Shown here: positions 1 through 11,800 of the stretch, one piece after another | How the letters are laid out: every line of letters begins with the position of its first letter | Numbering within the stretch: position 1 is the stretch's first letter | NCBI GenBank assembly: GCA_916048095.2 | Contig: OU696574.1 | Span: forward strand, 5,037,087-5,101,086 | Direction: 5' to 3' | Length of the DNA stretch: 64,000 nucleotides | From: Sacculina carcini | Taxonomy: Eukaryota > Arthropoda > Thecostraca > Sacculinidae | Made by a program: the position numbers and the translations under genes | Notes under the pieces: generated by a model | What the model saw: only the letters and a program-made list of their open reading frames with translations | Told to the model about the DNA's origin: nothing | Database searches by the model: none

Positions 1-716
1 TAACCACTGGACTAAACAATCACAACGCAATACCAGCTTTTTCAAACAATGGGAGTAAGAATCGTAAGATGTAATAGATAATGTCATTATTAAGATATAA
101 AATGCAGCGCATAAAATGATCAAATATTTCAAAAAGATTGAAACATATCTTAACTAATTCAACAAAATCAGGTTCAACGGAAGAGATGAATGAGTGAGCA
201 TTTATTGACTTACCTTTCACTCCGAAAGGTGAAATTTTCCGGAATACACCAATCTAATAATACTTGAAGTAAACTTGCGGGAAACACTACAACACTGCTT
301 AAAGTATGATAGAAGCAACAGCGAATTCAAACGCTCAATGGCACTACAATTGTGAACGCAATACTAACATAAACACGTCGAACCAACTACGCTGCACTGA
401 AAATATAATGCGCACAACGCCACAAATAATTATCACAGCGAACACACGTACAATCGCAAAACGCGCAACGCCACAAATACACACAACACCACAAACACGC
501 GCTGACAACGAACTGACAACGCTACACTGACAACGAACTGATCACGTGATCAGCGATGCAGCGTCAGCGTTTCAATGGTTTGTAGCTGAGTCATTAGCAT
601 CGGTTTATAGATGAGTCATAGCAAGATGTGATACCCAGGTAGCGTTAGGACGGACGAGCTGACGTAACACCCCCCATGGGGAGGGGATGGAAGGGCCTTG
701 TATCTAGGTGGCGTTG
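1..716. other. Unidentified left flank
   Basis: No coding region, RNA or known repeat could be recognised. Short open frames here look like chance frames in AT-rich DNA. A 16-bp perfect palindrome, CTGATCACGTGATCAG, lies at 538-553, next to loosely repeated CACAACGCCACAAAT-like stretches at about 415-530. The stretch ends where segment X begins. Confidence 0.4.
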
Positions 717-1425
717 GTTCAGCACACAGATACGCACACCTGTACACACCAATGTGCCGTTGGTGACACGCACACACACACATGTACGGTCTAGATCACA
801 ATAGCTTTATTATTCTAGATCACAATAGCTGGTATCTCCTTGTTTACATTAGTTTGCGTATAAGCAGTACGAGGCCAGAACGTCGGTCTTGTGCACGCAA
901 ATTTACATTCATTACTGTAAACACAATGGGTATCCACGCTGATTGTTGCTAGTTGCTCGATTAATAGGGACAATGCTTGCATAGTAACCACCGTGGGGAC
1001 GTGTATTTTATAGTTGTATATTATAGTTGTTGCAATGCACTGTGCTGACATTGTAGTACTCGTAAATTAAGAGTTCGTGTCTAGCTTGGAGCTGAATAGC
1101 GTAATATGCGGCGCTTGTTAGACGTATTAAAGCAGCTGTTTTTAACATTCTGGGTCGTATACACAACTGGTAGAATGTGTTTGGACAAAGAGATAGTTGA
1201 GATAGATTGTGAGGGGATGTACAGCTGAGAGGATGTGTTTGAGACCGACGCATTGCAGTTCATCTGCAATGCAACTGTGTTTGAACTGGACGTCAATAAT
1301 TAATGCGGCACACCACTCTAAGAGGCCTGCACGACATCATGATTATAAAACTAGATCACATTGACAAACTGTGACGGTTTGTAGCCGTGCAAACTGTAAC
1401 AAAATGTTTTCAACAAGCTGATCAC

Positions 1426-2654
1426 TAGGGCTGTCAAAAGTTAATAAAGTTACTTTTTTACCTAAAGGTCACTTTTTCATAAGCTACCTAAAACTGCATG
1501 AAAAAGTTATGTACGATAATTATTCAAAAAGTTATTAGGTTACCAAAAGTTACTTTTTCATCGTTAGGTTACTTTTTTGCTTTTAAGGTTACTTTTTTAT
1601 CGTCAGGTTACCTTTTGTTATTTTTCTTGTTATTAGGTAAGTTTACCACGAAGTTTGGTGACTTTTTGCAGATAAGAGGCACAAAAACGGTATATATGAG
1701 GATAAAATAGGAAAAGAAATGGAATATTAGGTCTAAAGATCAAGAAATGTCAACATTTCTGCTGTTAGGATTTAGCAATTGATATTCATCCGTGCTACTC
1801 GATATTTATACGTTTTTGGGTACGCAGGATAGTGTAATTCCATTTTAGGAAATGTCCACGAACTGGAGGGTGTCGTGAGATGTTTGGAGCGTGGTATAGT
1901 ACGATGTGTGAGCTCTCTATACCAGATACTGCACTGTAGCACTTGACAGTACGTATTTACTTTAACAGGAATTTGCACGTGATTTTCAGGGCGTGAGATA
2001 GCGCCATTATCCCACGTTTGACATATGGGAGGACGGGGGGCATTCACACATGCAGTGTTAAAAGAAAGTGTTAAGTGAAGAGAGTGTTAAGTGTTAAGTT
2101 GATAAAAAGTTCATTGAAAAAATATACAGAACATTATTGCGACCATTACTAAAAATATTTACATTTGCAATTAGTGTATTTCGCATTTGTATGAGCTTTC
2201 CACTTGAAATTACATTTTGATGGTTATGCTCCTTTTTTCGATGTTAGCTAAATTATGTTAAGTCACTTTTGGTTGTTTGTTGTAAAAATGGTACCAGATC
2301 GGAGAGGGTGTAAAAGTAGTATCAACTCGGAAAGGTGATAAAAAAGAAGGACTGGTGTATTTTCTTCCTTCAGAACTGCAAACAGAAATTGACCTTTTTT
2401 GAAGGAGGTTATTTTTAGGTTACCTTTTTATTGGTTATTAGGTTACTTTATATGTTCACAAACAAACAACAAACAAACCGTGTATTTCACATGGCGCACT
2501 AATCAGCAAAGGCGTGATAAACATGTGATAAAACGATACAAAAGTGACAATAACATTAAAACTCAGGTTATTTTTAGGTTACTTTTTTAGGTTACTTTTT
2601 CTCGAAAATAAAGTTACTTTTTCTGATTTTTAGGTTACTTTTTTGACAGCCCTA
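1426..2654 (+). mobile_element. Non-autonomous hAT-like element, copy A
   Basis: The ends read TAGGGCTGTCAAAAG and TTTTGACAGCCCTA, and the insertion is flanked by the 8-bp duplication CTGATCAC (1418-1425 and 2655-2662). TAGGG-type termini with an 8-bp duplication are characteristic of the hAT superfamily. The subterminal regions are packed with AAAAGTAACCTAA-like motifs in inverted orientation, plausible transposase binding sites. At 1229 bp with no transposase frame it is non-autonomous. It is the most diverged of the four copies in the window and lies in the same orientation as copy D. Confidence 0.85.
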
Positions 2655-3063
2655 CTGATCACAGTAACAAACTGTTATATTTGGTGCCGTGCTTCACGAC
2701 CAAACAGCACTGTTATAGCAACGCTGGCTTACAAAAATGTTGATGGTTTAGACGAATATCATAATATACCGATATTTGATATTGTCTGTTTATAGATGAA
2801 TATTCATTTATTTGCTCACACACACACACACGCAGACACACACTCGTCTCTTGCCTCTTTTCGGAAGGAACAAATATTTCGCTTTTTACTGGTTACATGT
2901 AATCTACTTGCTATTGAATTACGTATTTTGTGAACTGTTGAATCAGCAGAATTGGGAATGCGAATGAACCCGTTCTTATACGTAGAATTTCTATTCACTC
3001 AGTGATACGCTTTAACAACATATATTTCAATTTGTTTTGCGCACACAGCCTCAATCACATATG

Positions 3064-3171
<108 letters not shown>

Positions 3172-3301
3172 TAAACAAGCACACATACATGTTTTTATCC
3201 CTCTCTCCATTTCCAGTGATCTCTCAGAGGTATACCCACTATGCACAAATATGCGCGGTGTGTGTATATATGTGTGTGCATGTGTGTGCATGTTGGATGG
3301 A

Positions 3302-3314
3302 TGTGACGGAACGG
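3302..3314. mobile_element. 13-bp terminal remnant of a CCGT-targeting element
   Basis: TGTGACGGAACGG stands immediately before a second, complete TGTGACGGAACGG terminus at 3315. It equals the outer 13 bp of a type-2 terminal repeat. Its left flank (GGATGGA) is not CCGT, so this end of the nest is not a simple insertion junction; a deletion or rearrangement is likely. Confidence 0.55.
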
Positions 3315-3553
3315 TGTGACGGAACGGATGGCGACCTGGAACGGATGGCGACCTGACGTTTGCGACGCGTTTAAGGCATTCAATGCCTTCACTGAATATT
3401 TATTCCTTCACTGAAACTTGTAGGGTCTGTTATGAAATTGCATTTGTTGTTTGAATAGTCTCTTGCTGTCATATTCTGAGTTCGCATTGATTTAATACGT
3501 CTTATTGGGGCCTTTATTTACTTGAGTGCTTATTCTGGTGTCATATTTTGTTG

Positions 3554-3927
3554 TGTAACGCTTCGACTCCACAAGTATACAAACACCGGCCACGGCGTGG
3601 AACAGAATAAGAATGTATTGCATTTCCTGCGGGCTTATATAGGGTCGGTCAGGTCATGTCGTGTCATCAGTTGATTGGTCCACGTCAGCAGTAACACGGT
3701 CACACATACAGGACAAATCCGTCAATACACAAAGCGCTTAACATTACATTAATTTACAAACATTAATTAAGGCGATGATTCATAAAAACAATATTCAAAC
3801 GTAATTAAATTAAATGATCACAAATCAATTCATAAAGAGAAACAACAAACGACCGCAGCTCACACACTCTCGATGAGGGATGCCAATTGAGACCAATCTG
3901 GGTCACAAATTGTTGCCACTCACTATA
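3554..3927 (-). repeat. Gypsy-1 3' LTR (complete)
   Basis: Complete 374-bp LTR. It matches 8540-8845 plus 27445-27512 without a visible difference. The plus strand reads TGTAACG...CTCACTATA. A G-rich polypurine stretch (GGTAGGGGGAG on the minus strand, complement of about 3929-3940) lies just upstream in element orientation. A TATA-like TATATAA is present on the minus strand near 3635. Confidence 0.92.
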
Positions 3928-4410
3928 GGACTCCCCCTACCAGAGCGGAGCTGGGCGATACACGGACAAGGTACATGATACATAAGACACACGAGAGAAT
4001 ACACACGGCGTACGTGCACGCACTGCACCAGCTGATTACACATACAAACTAATGGTGATGACGGTGATGATGATCATGATGATGAAAAAATGATGATGAG
4101 GACATATGTATAACAAATATATAACAATAAACACTATATGAATTATTGCACAATAACATCAGCACGCAGGAAGCAGCAGTGAACGACGTGCGCCCCACTG
4201 TACTACACAGGCCTACTCTGGCATACAGCAGATATACGAAGTAGCCCGTGCAGAGACGTGAGACGTGGGTGTTAAAGGTATACACGAATAAACCTAGAAA
4301 TATAAATGGAGACAATGCGACAAATGCAACAAAATCAGCAATGGACGGAACACGAAAAAACTATAGAGATAAGTCAAATCAAAACGTCAGTCTCGAAATC
4401 AAGGGTATGG
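3928..4410 (-). other. Gypsy-1 3' non-coding region
   Basis: This stretch lies between the pol stop and the 3' LTR. It holds the polypurine tract beside the LTR and a run of TGATGA-like repeats (about 4050-4100). No further reading frame, and in particular no env-like frame, is apparent. Confidence 0.7.
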
Positions 4411-7400
4411 TCAAGAATAGTCAAAGTCTGGGTCTACCTTAAACCGGACTTTCCGACCTGCCCGGGTGGTCTTCTGTGGTGGCGGCTGCGGTGGCAGCTG
4501 TGGTGGCGGAGAGGCACGAGGCGCCGGTACAGGGGTAGGAGGCGGGGCGGTTGCAGTCCTCGGAGCTGGTGTGGGAGGTGCGGACGGCGCCAGTTTGGCG
4601 GCAGACACTGCGGCTGGAACGACGGCCGGTTTGAGGCGGTCGATTGACACAGTCTCCGACCCGCCAGTTGGTAGGGCGATCTTGAACACCTTCGGAGACC
4701 TCGAAACGACGCGGAACGGACCGCGGTAAGGCGCCTCTAGCGGTCTTCGCACTCGGTCCTCACGAACCCACACCTGCTCACAGGACATCAGCTTAGCCGG
4801 CACATAAGACGGAGACGTACCAAGCACTGTACCGGCCGACATGCTGTGGAAATCCACCTCCTGCATCCTCCGGGCCAACTCCATCACAAACTGGTGCTGC
4901 GTCCTGGTCGAGACGGTGTCGCCCGTCGGGACTCTGGGACACAGCAGGTATCCGCCAGTGACAGCTGTGAAAGGAGAAATGCCTGACTCAGTCGGCAGCA
5001 GTCGCACACCCAGCATCACCACCGGCAGTGACGAGAGCCAGTCCTGTCGCCGAGCTGTTAAAGCTGTTTTTATCACCCGATGGAGTCTTTCCACGAGGCC
5101 GTTTGACTGCGGGTGGTACGCCGTAGTCCTCACACGGTGGAAACCGACCAGGGCGGAAAGTTCACGGAACAGCTCCGACTCGAACTGGGTACCGCGGTCA
5201 GTCACCACACGAAGTGGCACACCAAACCGGGATACCCAGTGGTACATGAAGGCCTCAGCGACGGACGCGGCAGAGATTTCCGTCAGCGGCACGGCCTCGG
5301 ACCAACGGCTGGCTCTGTCGATACAGGTCAACAAGTAGCGGTAGGGTGTCGACTGCAGGTGGTAGCGCGACGTGGCCGGCGGCAGCGGTCCCACTATGTC
5401 CAAGTGGACGCACTCGAAGCGTGTACTTGGAACGTCGAATTCTGTCCGTGGCGACTTGGTGTGCCTGGTTATCTTGGCCTGTTGGCACGCGGTGCAGGCG
5501 CGGACCCACGACTTGATATCTGACTCCATCTTCGGCCAGACATACCGAGATTTTATCATCTTGACACTGGCCGCAATACCTGGGTGGCACAGACTGTGCA
5601 TTTGATTGAACACAGGTAAGCGGCACTTCTCGGGCAGGAACGGTCTGGGGTGTGGAGTCGACAGGTCACACAACAACGGAAGATCTCCTGACGTCTTCAC
5701 CGGCGTTAGCGAAGCAGCAGCAGTCTGGGTCTCAGCGTCATCTGCTTGTGTACGTGCGATGGCCGGCAGGTCGCAGACATCGATTTCGACAGCGTTCACG
5801 CTGCGTGAAAGACAGTCCGCGACCATGTTGTCAGCGCCCTTGATGTGCTGCACATCCGACACGTACTCGGTGATGTACGACCAGTGGCGCTGCTGACGGT
5901 CAGACTTGGCCACGTTGGGACTGCTGAACGCTGACACCAGCGGCTTGTGGTCGGTCAGCAGCGTCACCGATCGACCCTCCAGGTGGTGCCGGAAATGCAG
6001 CACGGCGTAGTAGGCGGCCAGCAGCTCGCGGTCGTACACTGAGTACTTCCTTTGCGCCACGGACAGCTTCTTTGAGAAGAAAGATACCGGTTGTGGGCTG
6101 CCGTCGACCATTTGATGCAGGGCCGCGCCGGCGGCCGTGGACGAACAGTCGGTGACGAGCTGCAGGTGTGAGCACTTGGGCAGCGGATGTGGAAGAGTGC
6201 ACGCGTTCTCCAGCGCCTCCTTGACAGCGACGAATGCCGCTCTCTCTTCGTCATCTAACGTGAGGGACTTGGCGTTGGGCTGCATCTTGGTCCGTTCCGA
6301 GAGTGGATGGACTATCTTGGCGAAACTCGGAATCATTCGCCTGTAAAAACCCACCATTCCGAGAAAACGTCGGAGAGAGGCAGAATCCGAAGGTGCTGGG
6401 AAATCGCTGATGGCGGCGATCTTGGCGTCCGGAGGGCGAACTCCGTCAGCTGTGATATTGTGGCCCAGGAAGTCGATGCTCGTCTGGAAGAACGAGCACT
6501 TCTCTAGGGACAGGCGGAGGCCATACTGTTCGAAGACCTCAAACACAGCTGACAGGTCGCGCTTGTGCTGCTCCTGATCCCGCGAGAAAACCAGCACATC
6601 GTCCAGGTAAGCAAACGTACAGTCTAGGTGCCCAAGAACGCTGTTGATCAGCCGCTGGAAGGTGGCGCCGGCGTTGCGCAGCCCCAGCGGCATGAACATG
6701 TACTCGAAGAGCCCGAACGGAGTGACGACGGCGGTCTTCGGAATGTCGTCCTCGTTCATAGGCACCTGGTAGTACGCCTGCAGCAGGTCCAGCTTGGAGA
6801 ACACCGCCATGCCCGCCAGCCGCGCCGACAAGTCCTGCACGTGCGGGAGAGGGTACCTGTCTGGTACCGTGCGGGCGTTGAGCGCACGATAGTCGCCCGT
6901 GATGCGCCACTCACCGGGGGTCTTCTTGGCGACCATGTGGAGCGGAGAAGACCACGGCGAGTTAGATCGACGGACGATACCGGCCTCGATGAGGTGGTCG
7001 AAGGCGGCTTTTGCGGCGGCCTCTTTGTCGGGTGTGAGTCGACGCGGGCGAGCGAAAACAGGGGCCACACTGCCGGTATCAATGTTGTGATGGACGGGCA
7101 TCACAGTCCGGCAGTTGACCTCACGCGGTGAGAGCAGCGGCGAATGTTGAGTCAGCAGCGAACGGACATACGCCGGCAGGTGACCCAAATCATTCACCAC
7201 CAGGCCCACGTGTTGCTCACGGCTGGCGGTGGCAGGCGCTCTCAACGTTGTCGTGGCGTCGCGGATGCAGCTGTTGCGACAGTCGACGATGAGTTCAAAG
7301 TGTCGAAGGAAATCGTGGCCGAGCAGAGGGTAAACAGAGTCCGACACGACGAACGTCCAGGTGAAGGTGCGTCGCAGCTTCGGCACGGCGATCTGCAGTC

Positions 7401-7710
7401 GGGCCTCGCCATGAACCGTCATGGGCTGGCCGTTGGCTGCAGAAATACGGACCGAAGTAGGACACAGAGAGGACCTGTTCACCATGCTCGGCGGGACGAT
7501 GGAGATTCCGGCGCCGGTGTCCACCACGAACTGTACCCAGCGTCCACCAACACGGGCTGCAACTGTTAGAAGCGGCAGGCCTGATGGTGCAGCCACCATA
7601 GCCTGCCGCTCTAGTTTTCCGGCTGGCGCTGCGGAGACGTGGAACGAGACGCAGGGCGCGACGACGGCTCCAACGTGACGACAGTGCGTTTGTCCGGCCA
7701 CGTACACCAC
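4411..7710 (-). CDS. Gypsy-1 Pol polyprotein (protease, RT, RNase H, integrase)
   Basis: 1099 residues from the first Met; the frame is entered from gag, so the true N-terminus is not fixed. The aspartic protease motif DTGA is at residues 64-67. Reverse transcriptase spans about 235-415 with YLDD at 368-371. RNase H follows with D521, E562 and D587. The integrase zinc finger is H705, H709, C739, C742, and the DDE triad is D770, D838, E874. The tail (about 1045-1085) is proline-rich. The frame is -1 relative to gag, with about 100 nt of overlap, as expected for expression by ribosomal frameshifting; GGAAAAC just before the gag stop is a weak slip candidate. All catalytic residues are present. 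Confidence 0.95.
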   Translation of the reverse strand: MVYVAGQTHCRHVGAVVAPCVSFHVSAAPAGKLERQAMVAAPSGLPLLTVAARVGGRWVQFVVDTGAGISIVPPSMVNRSSLCPTSVRISAANGQPMTVHGEARLQIAVPKLRRTFTWTFVVSDSVYPLLGHDFLRHFELIVDCRNSCIRDATTTLRAPATASREQHVGLVVNDLGHLPAYVRSLLTQHSPLLSPREVNCRTVMPVHHNIDTGSVAPVFARPRRLTPDKEAAAKAAFDHLIEAGIVRRSNSPWSSPLHMVAKKTPGEWRITGDYRALNARTVPDRYPLPHVQDLSARLAGMAVFSKLDLLQAYYQVPMNEDDIPKTAVVTPFGLFEYMFMPLGLRNAGATFQRLINSVLGHLDCTFAYLDDVLVFSRDQEQHKRDLSAVFEVFEQYGLRLSLEKCSFFQTSIDFLGHNITADGVRPPDAKIAAISDFPAPSDSASLRRFLGMVGFYRRMIPSFAKIVHPLSERTKMQPNAKSLTLDDEERAAFVAVKEALENACTLPHPLPKCSHLQLVTDCSSTAAGAALHQMVDGSPQPVSFFSKKLSVAQRKYSVYDRELLAAYYAVLHFRHHLEGRSVTLLTDHKPLVSAFSSPNVAKSDRQQRHWSYITEYVSDVQHIKGADNMVADCLSRSVNAVEIDVCDLPAIARTQADDAETQTAAASLTPVKTSGDLPLLCDLSTPHPRPFLPEKCRLPVFNQMHSLCHPGIAASVKMIKSRYVWPKMESDIKSWVRACTACQQAKITRHTKSPRTEFDVPSTRFECVHLDIVGPLPPATSRYHLQSTPYRYLLTCIDRASRWSEAVPLTEISAASVAEAFMYHWVSRFGVPLRVVTDRGTQFESELFRELSALVGFHRVRTTAYHPQSNGLVERLHRVIKTALTARRQDWLSSLPVVMLGVRLLPTESGISPFTAVTGGYLLCPRVPTGDTVSTRTQHQFVMELARRMQEVDFHSMSAGTVLGTSPSYVPAKLMSCEQVWVREDRVRRPLEAPYRGPFRVVSRSPKVFKIALPTGGSETVSIDRLKPAVVPAAVSAAKLAPSAPPTPAPRTATAPPPTPVPAPRASPPPQLPPQPPPQKTTRAGRKVRFKVDPDFDYS

Positions 7711-8354
7711 GGCTTACACGTTCTAGCCTCGGGGCCGTAGAAGTAGTGGCTAAGACAAACTTTGGGTCGCTGGCCTCTGCGGAACGGCCTCGGTCCACGT
7801 CCACTCGGTCCACGCTGGTGGTTGGCCGGTTGTTGGTAGTTGGAGGTGTTGAGGACTGCGAACGGTTGTGCTGACTGGTAGGACCTGGCGAGAGGCATCA
7901 GGTCGTCCGCTAACTCCGCCAATTGGTCGAGAGACAGGGTCGTCTTTGCTGCCAGGACAGGACCGATGGATGGCGGCAGAGTTTGGGTGAATTTGTGACG
8001 AATGAGGTCGTCCGAGGCTCCCACTCTGCGCGCCAGGGTCTGCAGCTCGCACATCAGCGCCGAAGGTTTGCCGGATAACGTCGCCTTCGCCATCAGCTCC
8101 TCGAAGAGTTCTGTCTTGGTGCGCTCGAAGATCCTGAGGACCTCAGCTCGGAGCAGCGTGAAATTCTCCGAGTCCAGTACACTGGCGGCGAGCCGTCTGA
8201 TGACGTTGGTCGGCAGCGCTGACATGGCATGATGAAACTTGGTCGACTCGACCGTCACGCGGCTCAGCTTGAATTGAGACGCCAGCACCCTGAACCACGC
8301 CTCAGCGTCCGTTTCGACAAACTGCGGTGTGGGCTTGGGATATTCCGTCTCCAT
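7611..8354 (-). CDS. Gypsy-1 Gag
   Basis: Begins METEYPKPTPQF; this Met is preferred over one 63 nt upstream because capsid-like sequence (AWFRVLASQFKLS) follows directly. The capsid-like part is helical and resembles gypsy Gag. Near the C-terminus is CLSHYFYGPEARTCKPWC, a C-x2-H-x9-C-x3-C arrangement. This CHCC form replaces the usual CCHC knuckle and is a hallmark of the CsRn1 clade. A basic RG-rich stretch precedes it. The 3' end overlaps pol. Confidence 0.88.
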   Translation of the reverse strand: METEYPKPTPQFVETDAEAWFRVLASQFKLSRVTVESTKFHHAMSALPTNVIRRLAASVLDSENFTLLRAEVLRIFERTKTELFEELMAKATLSGKPSALMCELQTLARRVGASDDLIRHKFTQTLPPSIGPVLAAKTTLSLDQLAELADDLMPLARSYQSAQPFAVLNTSNYQQPANHQRGPSGRGPRPFRRGQRPKVCLSHYFYGPEARTCKPWCTWPDKRTVVTLEPSSRPASRSTSPQRQPEN

Positions 8355-8523
8355 GATGAGGGTGAAATGATGTGGATGAATGTGATAGCACGATAATGTG
8401 ACGCAAAATGAGGGCAATGAAAATTAAATAACGGAGAAAATGACCAGAGGATAAGTAAGCAGCGAAAATACAGGGAACGGAATTGAATATGAACCAATAA
8501 TATGAAAATAAAATGATAGAACG

Positions 8524-8537
8524 TCGTAGGGTCACCA
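8524..8537 (-). promoter_or_regulatory. Gypsy-1 primer-binding site (tRNA-Trp-like)
   Basis: On the minus strand, TGGTGACCC begins 2 nt inside the 5' LTR end. It matches the first 9 nt complementary to the 3' end of animal tRNA-Trp, the primer reported for CsRn1 elements. The match weakens beyond 9 nt. Confidence 0.65.
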
Positions 8538-8539
8538 CT

Positions 8540-8845
8540 TGTAACGCTTCGACTCCACAAGTATACAAACACCGGCCACGGCGTGGAACAGAATAAGAAT
8601 GTATTGCATTTCCTGCGGGCTTATATAGGGTCGGTCAGGTCATGTCGTGTCATCAGTTGATTGGTCCACGTCAGCAGTAACACGGTCACACATACAGGAC
8701 AAATCCGTCAATACACAAAGCGCTTAACATTACATTAATTTACAAACATTAATTAAGGCGATGATTCATAAAAACAATATTCAAACGTAATTAAATTAAA
8801 TGATCACAAATCAATTCATAAAGAGAAACAACAAACGACCGCAGC
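8540..8845 (-). repeat. Gypsy-1 5' LTR, inner part
   Basis: This is 306 of the 374 bp of the 5' LTR. The remaining 68 bp of U3 lie at 27445-27512, beyond the foldback insertion. The TATA-like element (complement of 8621-8627) stays on the gag-pol side. The last nine bases, GACCGCAGC (8837-8845), are the target duplication of the foldback element. Confidence 0.93.
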
Positions 8846-11800
8846 GAGTCTAGTACCTTTGGTGCGACATCCACTTCACGCGACGCTGTTTTGCATTGTA
8901 CATACCTGTTACGTCATCGACTTCAAAACGAGTGACGTATTTAGGTCTACTAGTGATGCCAGCAAGCCATAGAGAAATTGTAAGCCACTTCGTTCGACAC
9001 CTTGGTTTATCACCAGATTTCCCGGTTGACCACTCATACTCGACAGTGTATCTTTGGTGCGCGTCGTGTGTGTTCGTTCTCGGTCTTTGGCGTGTGTTCT
9101 GCAGTGGTCATTTTGATGGTACGTGGTTATCTTTCTTACTAGTAGTATATTGGTATTAAGTATGGTCTGAATTGACTGCTATATCAGTACTCTCTATAAT
9201 CATGTTTCCTTTTCATTATTGATTGTGAGATATATTGGTATTAAGTATGGTCTGAATTGACTGCTTTACCAAGACTCTCTATAATCATGTTTCCTTTTCA
9301 CCTTGATTATGAGATATATTGGTATTAAGTATGGTCTGAATTGACTGCTTTATCAATACTCTCTATAATCATGTTTCCTTTTCATTTTTGATTGTGAGAT
9401 ATATTGGTATTAAGTATGGTCTGAATTGACTGCTTTATCAAGAGTCTCTATAATCATGTTTCCTTTTCATTTTTGATTGTGAGATATATTGGTATTAAGT
9501 ATGGTCTGAATTGACTGCTTTATCAATACTCTCTATAATCATGTTTCCTTTTCACCTTGATTATGAAATATATTGGTATTAAGTATGGTCTGAATTGACT
9601 GCTTTACCAAGACTCTCTATAATCATGTTTCCTTTTCACCTTGATTATGAGATATATTGGTATTAAGTATGGTCTGAATTGACTGCTTTATCAATACTCT
9701 CTATAATCATGTTTCCTTTTCATTTTTGATTGTGAGATATATTGGTATTAAGTATGGTCTGAATTGACTGCTTTATCAAGAGTCTCTATAATCATGTTTC
9801 CTTTTCATTTTTGATTGTGAGATATATTGGTATTAAGTATGGTCTGAATTGACTGCTTTATCAATACTCTCTATAATCATGTTTCCTTTTCACCTTGATT
9901 ATGAAATATATTGGTATTAAGTATGGTCTGAATTGACTGCTTTATCAATACTCTCTATAATCATGTTTCCTTTTCACCTTGATTATGAGATATATTGGTA
10001 TTAAGTATGGTCTGAATTGACTGCTTTACCAAGACTCTCTATAATCATGTTTCCTTTTCACCTTGATTATGAGATATATTGGTATTAAGTATGGTCTGAA
10101 TTGACTGCTTTATCAATACTCTCTATAATCATGTTCCCTTTTCACCTTGATTATGAGATATATTGGTATTAAGTATGGTCTGAATTGACTGCTTTATCAA
10201 GAGTCTCTATAATCATGTTTCCTTTTAACCTTGATTATGAAATATATTGGTATTAAGTATGGTCTGAATTGACTGCTTTACCAAGACTCTCTATAATCAT
10301 GTTTCCTTTTCACCTTGATTATGAGATATATTGGTATTAAGTATGGTCTGAATTGACTGCTTTATCAAGAGTCTCTATAATCATGTTTCCTTTTCATTTT
10401 TGATTATGAGATATATTGGTATTAAGTATGGTCTGAATTGACTGCTTTATCAAGAGTCTCTATAATCATGTTTCCTTTTCATTTTTGATTGTGAGATATA
10501 TTGGTATTAAGTATGGTCTGAATTGACTGCTTTATCAATACTCTCTATAATCATGTTTCCTTTTCACCTTGATTATGAAATATATTGGTATTAAGTATGG
10601 TCTGAATTGACTGCTTTATCAATACTCTCTATAATCATGTTTCCTTTTCACCTTGATTATGAGATATATTGGTATTAAGTATGGTCTGAATTGACTGCTT
10701 TACCAAGACTCTCTATAATCATGTTTCCTTTTCACCTTGATTATGAGATATATTGGTATTAAGTATGGTCTGAATTGACTGCTTTATCAAGAGTCTCTAT
10801 AATCATGTTTCCTTTTAACCTTGATTATGAAATATATTGGTATTAAGTATGGTCTGAATTGACTGCTTTACCAAGACTCTCTATAATCATGTTTCCTTTT
10901 CACCTTGATTATGAGATATATTGGTATTAAGTATGGTCTGAATTGACTGCTTTATCAAGAGTCTCTATAATCATGTTTCCTTTTCATTTTTGATTATGAG
11001 ATATATTGGTATTAAGTATGGTCTGAATTGACTGCTTTATCAATACTCTCTATAATCAATTTTCAGCTACCTGATTCATTGTGATCCTGAGGTGCTTATT
11101 TGTCACATTAATAGACAGTATTTGTCGTGTTATGTATGCTGGTGTTGACATGTAACCTGATCGCATGCCGTGTTTTGTTTTGTTTTTCAGTTGAGTCGCC
11201 GGCGCGCTGTGCATGCAGTCTCGGGGCTCATCACAGTACTTGATCGAGGCTGGGTGGAGGATTGATCATCTCGTCGCCCACATCGAGATTAAGAACGGTC
11301 TTGTATCGTGCTGTCTGTAGTGTCTGGTTTCTGGATGTGGCAGGGCAACTGGCATGCATTCTCACTGCATGCGTGTTCAGCCGACGACGACGGTGATTAC
11401 TAATTGTTCAGTTATCACGTCCACGTTTCAATTGTTTTCTCGTGTGTTGGCTTGCGTGCATGTGCTGTAGTGTTTGGTGACGGTGTGTGTGTGTGTGTGT
11501 GTGTGATTGATTCAGTGGATCGTGTATTGTTATGCAGTAGTGTTACGAGATCGCAGCTTCGCTCATACTGTTTTTGCTTCATTATTCAAGTCATGTTTCA
11601 TATCACCAGTGTTCTTGCACTATTATCTCTTGGCTCGGTTATAGACATTAATTCGTCTCAAATTAGCACTTTATTGCATTATATTTTTTGCATCGAATTT
11701 TCGTTTTTGCGTTTTTTCTTACCTCGTTCGTTCTTACCTCGCCTTGTCTGTGCGATTTTTATCAGCTCCACACAAAACTTCAAAACCCCACTTCTTCCTA

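Noticed and set aside
538..553. The 16-bp palindrome as a promoter or operator
   Set aside because: Single occurrence with an E-box core, no gene next to it and no supporting context.
1498..2590. Frames inside hAT copy A as transposase pieces
   Set aside because: They follow the AGGTTACTTTTT subterminal repeats and have no hAT domain.
4466..7569. Plus-strand frames opposite Gypsy-1 pol (several over 80 codons)
   Set aside because: They are antisense shadows of a GC-rich coding region and show no motifs.
9147..11058. A CRISPR array
   Set aside because: The 84-bp units are head-to-tail with no unique spacers, in a eukaryotic context, and are mirrored in the other arm.
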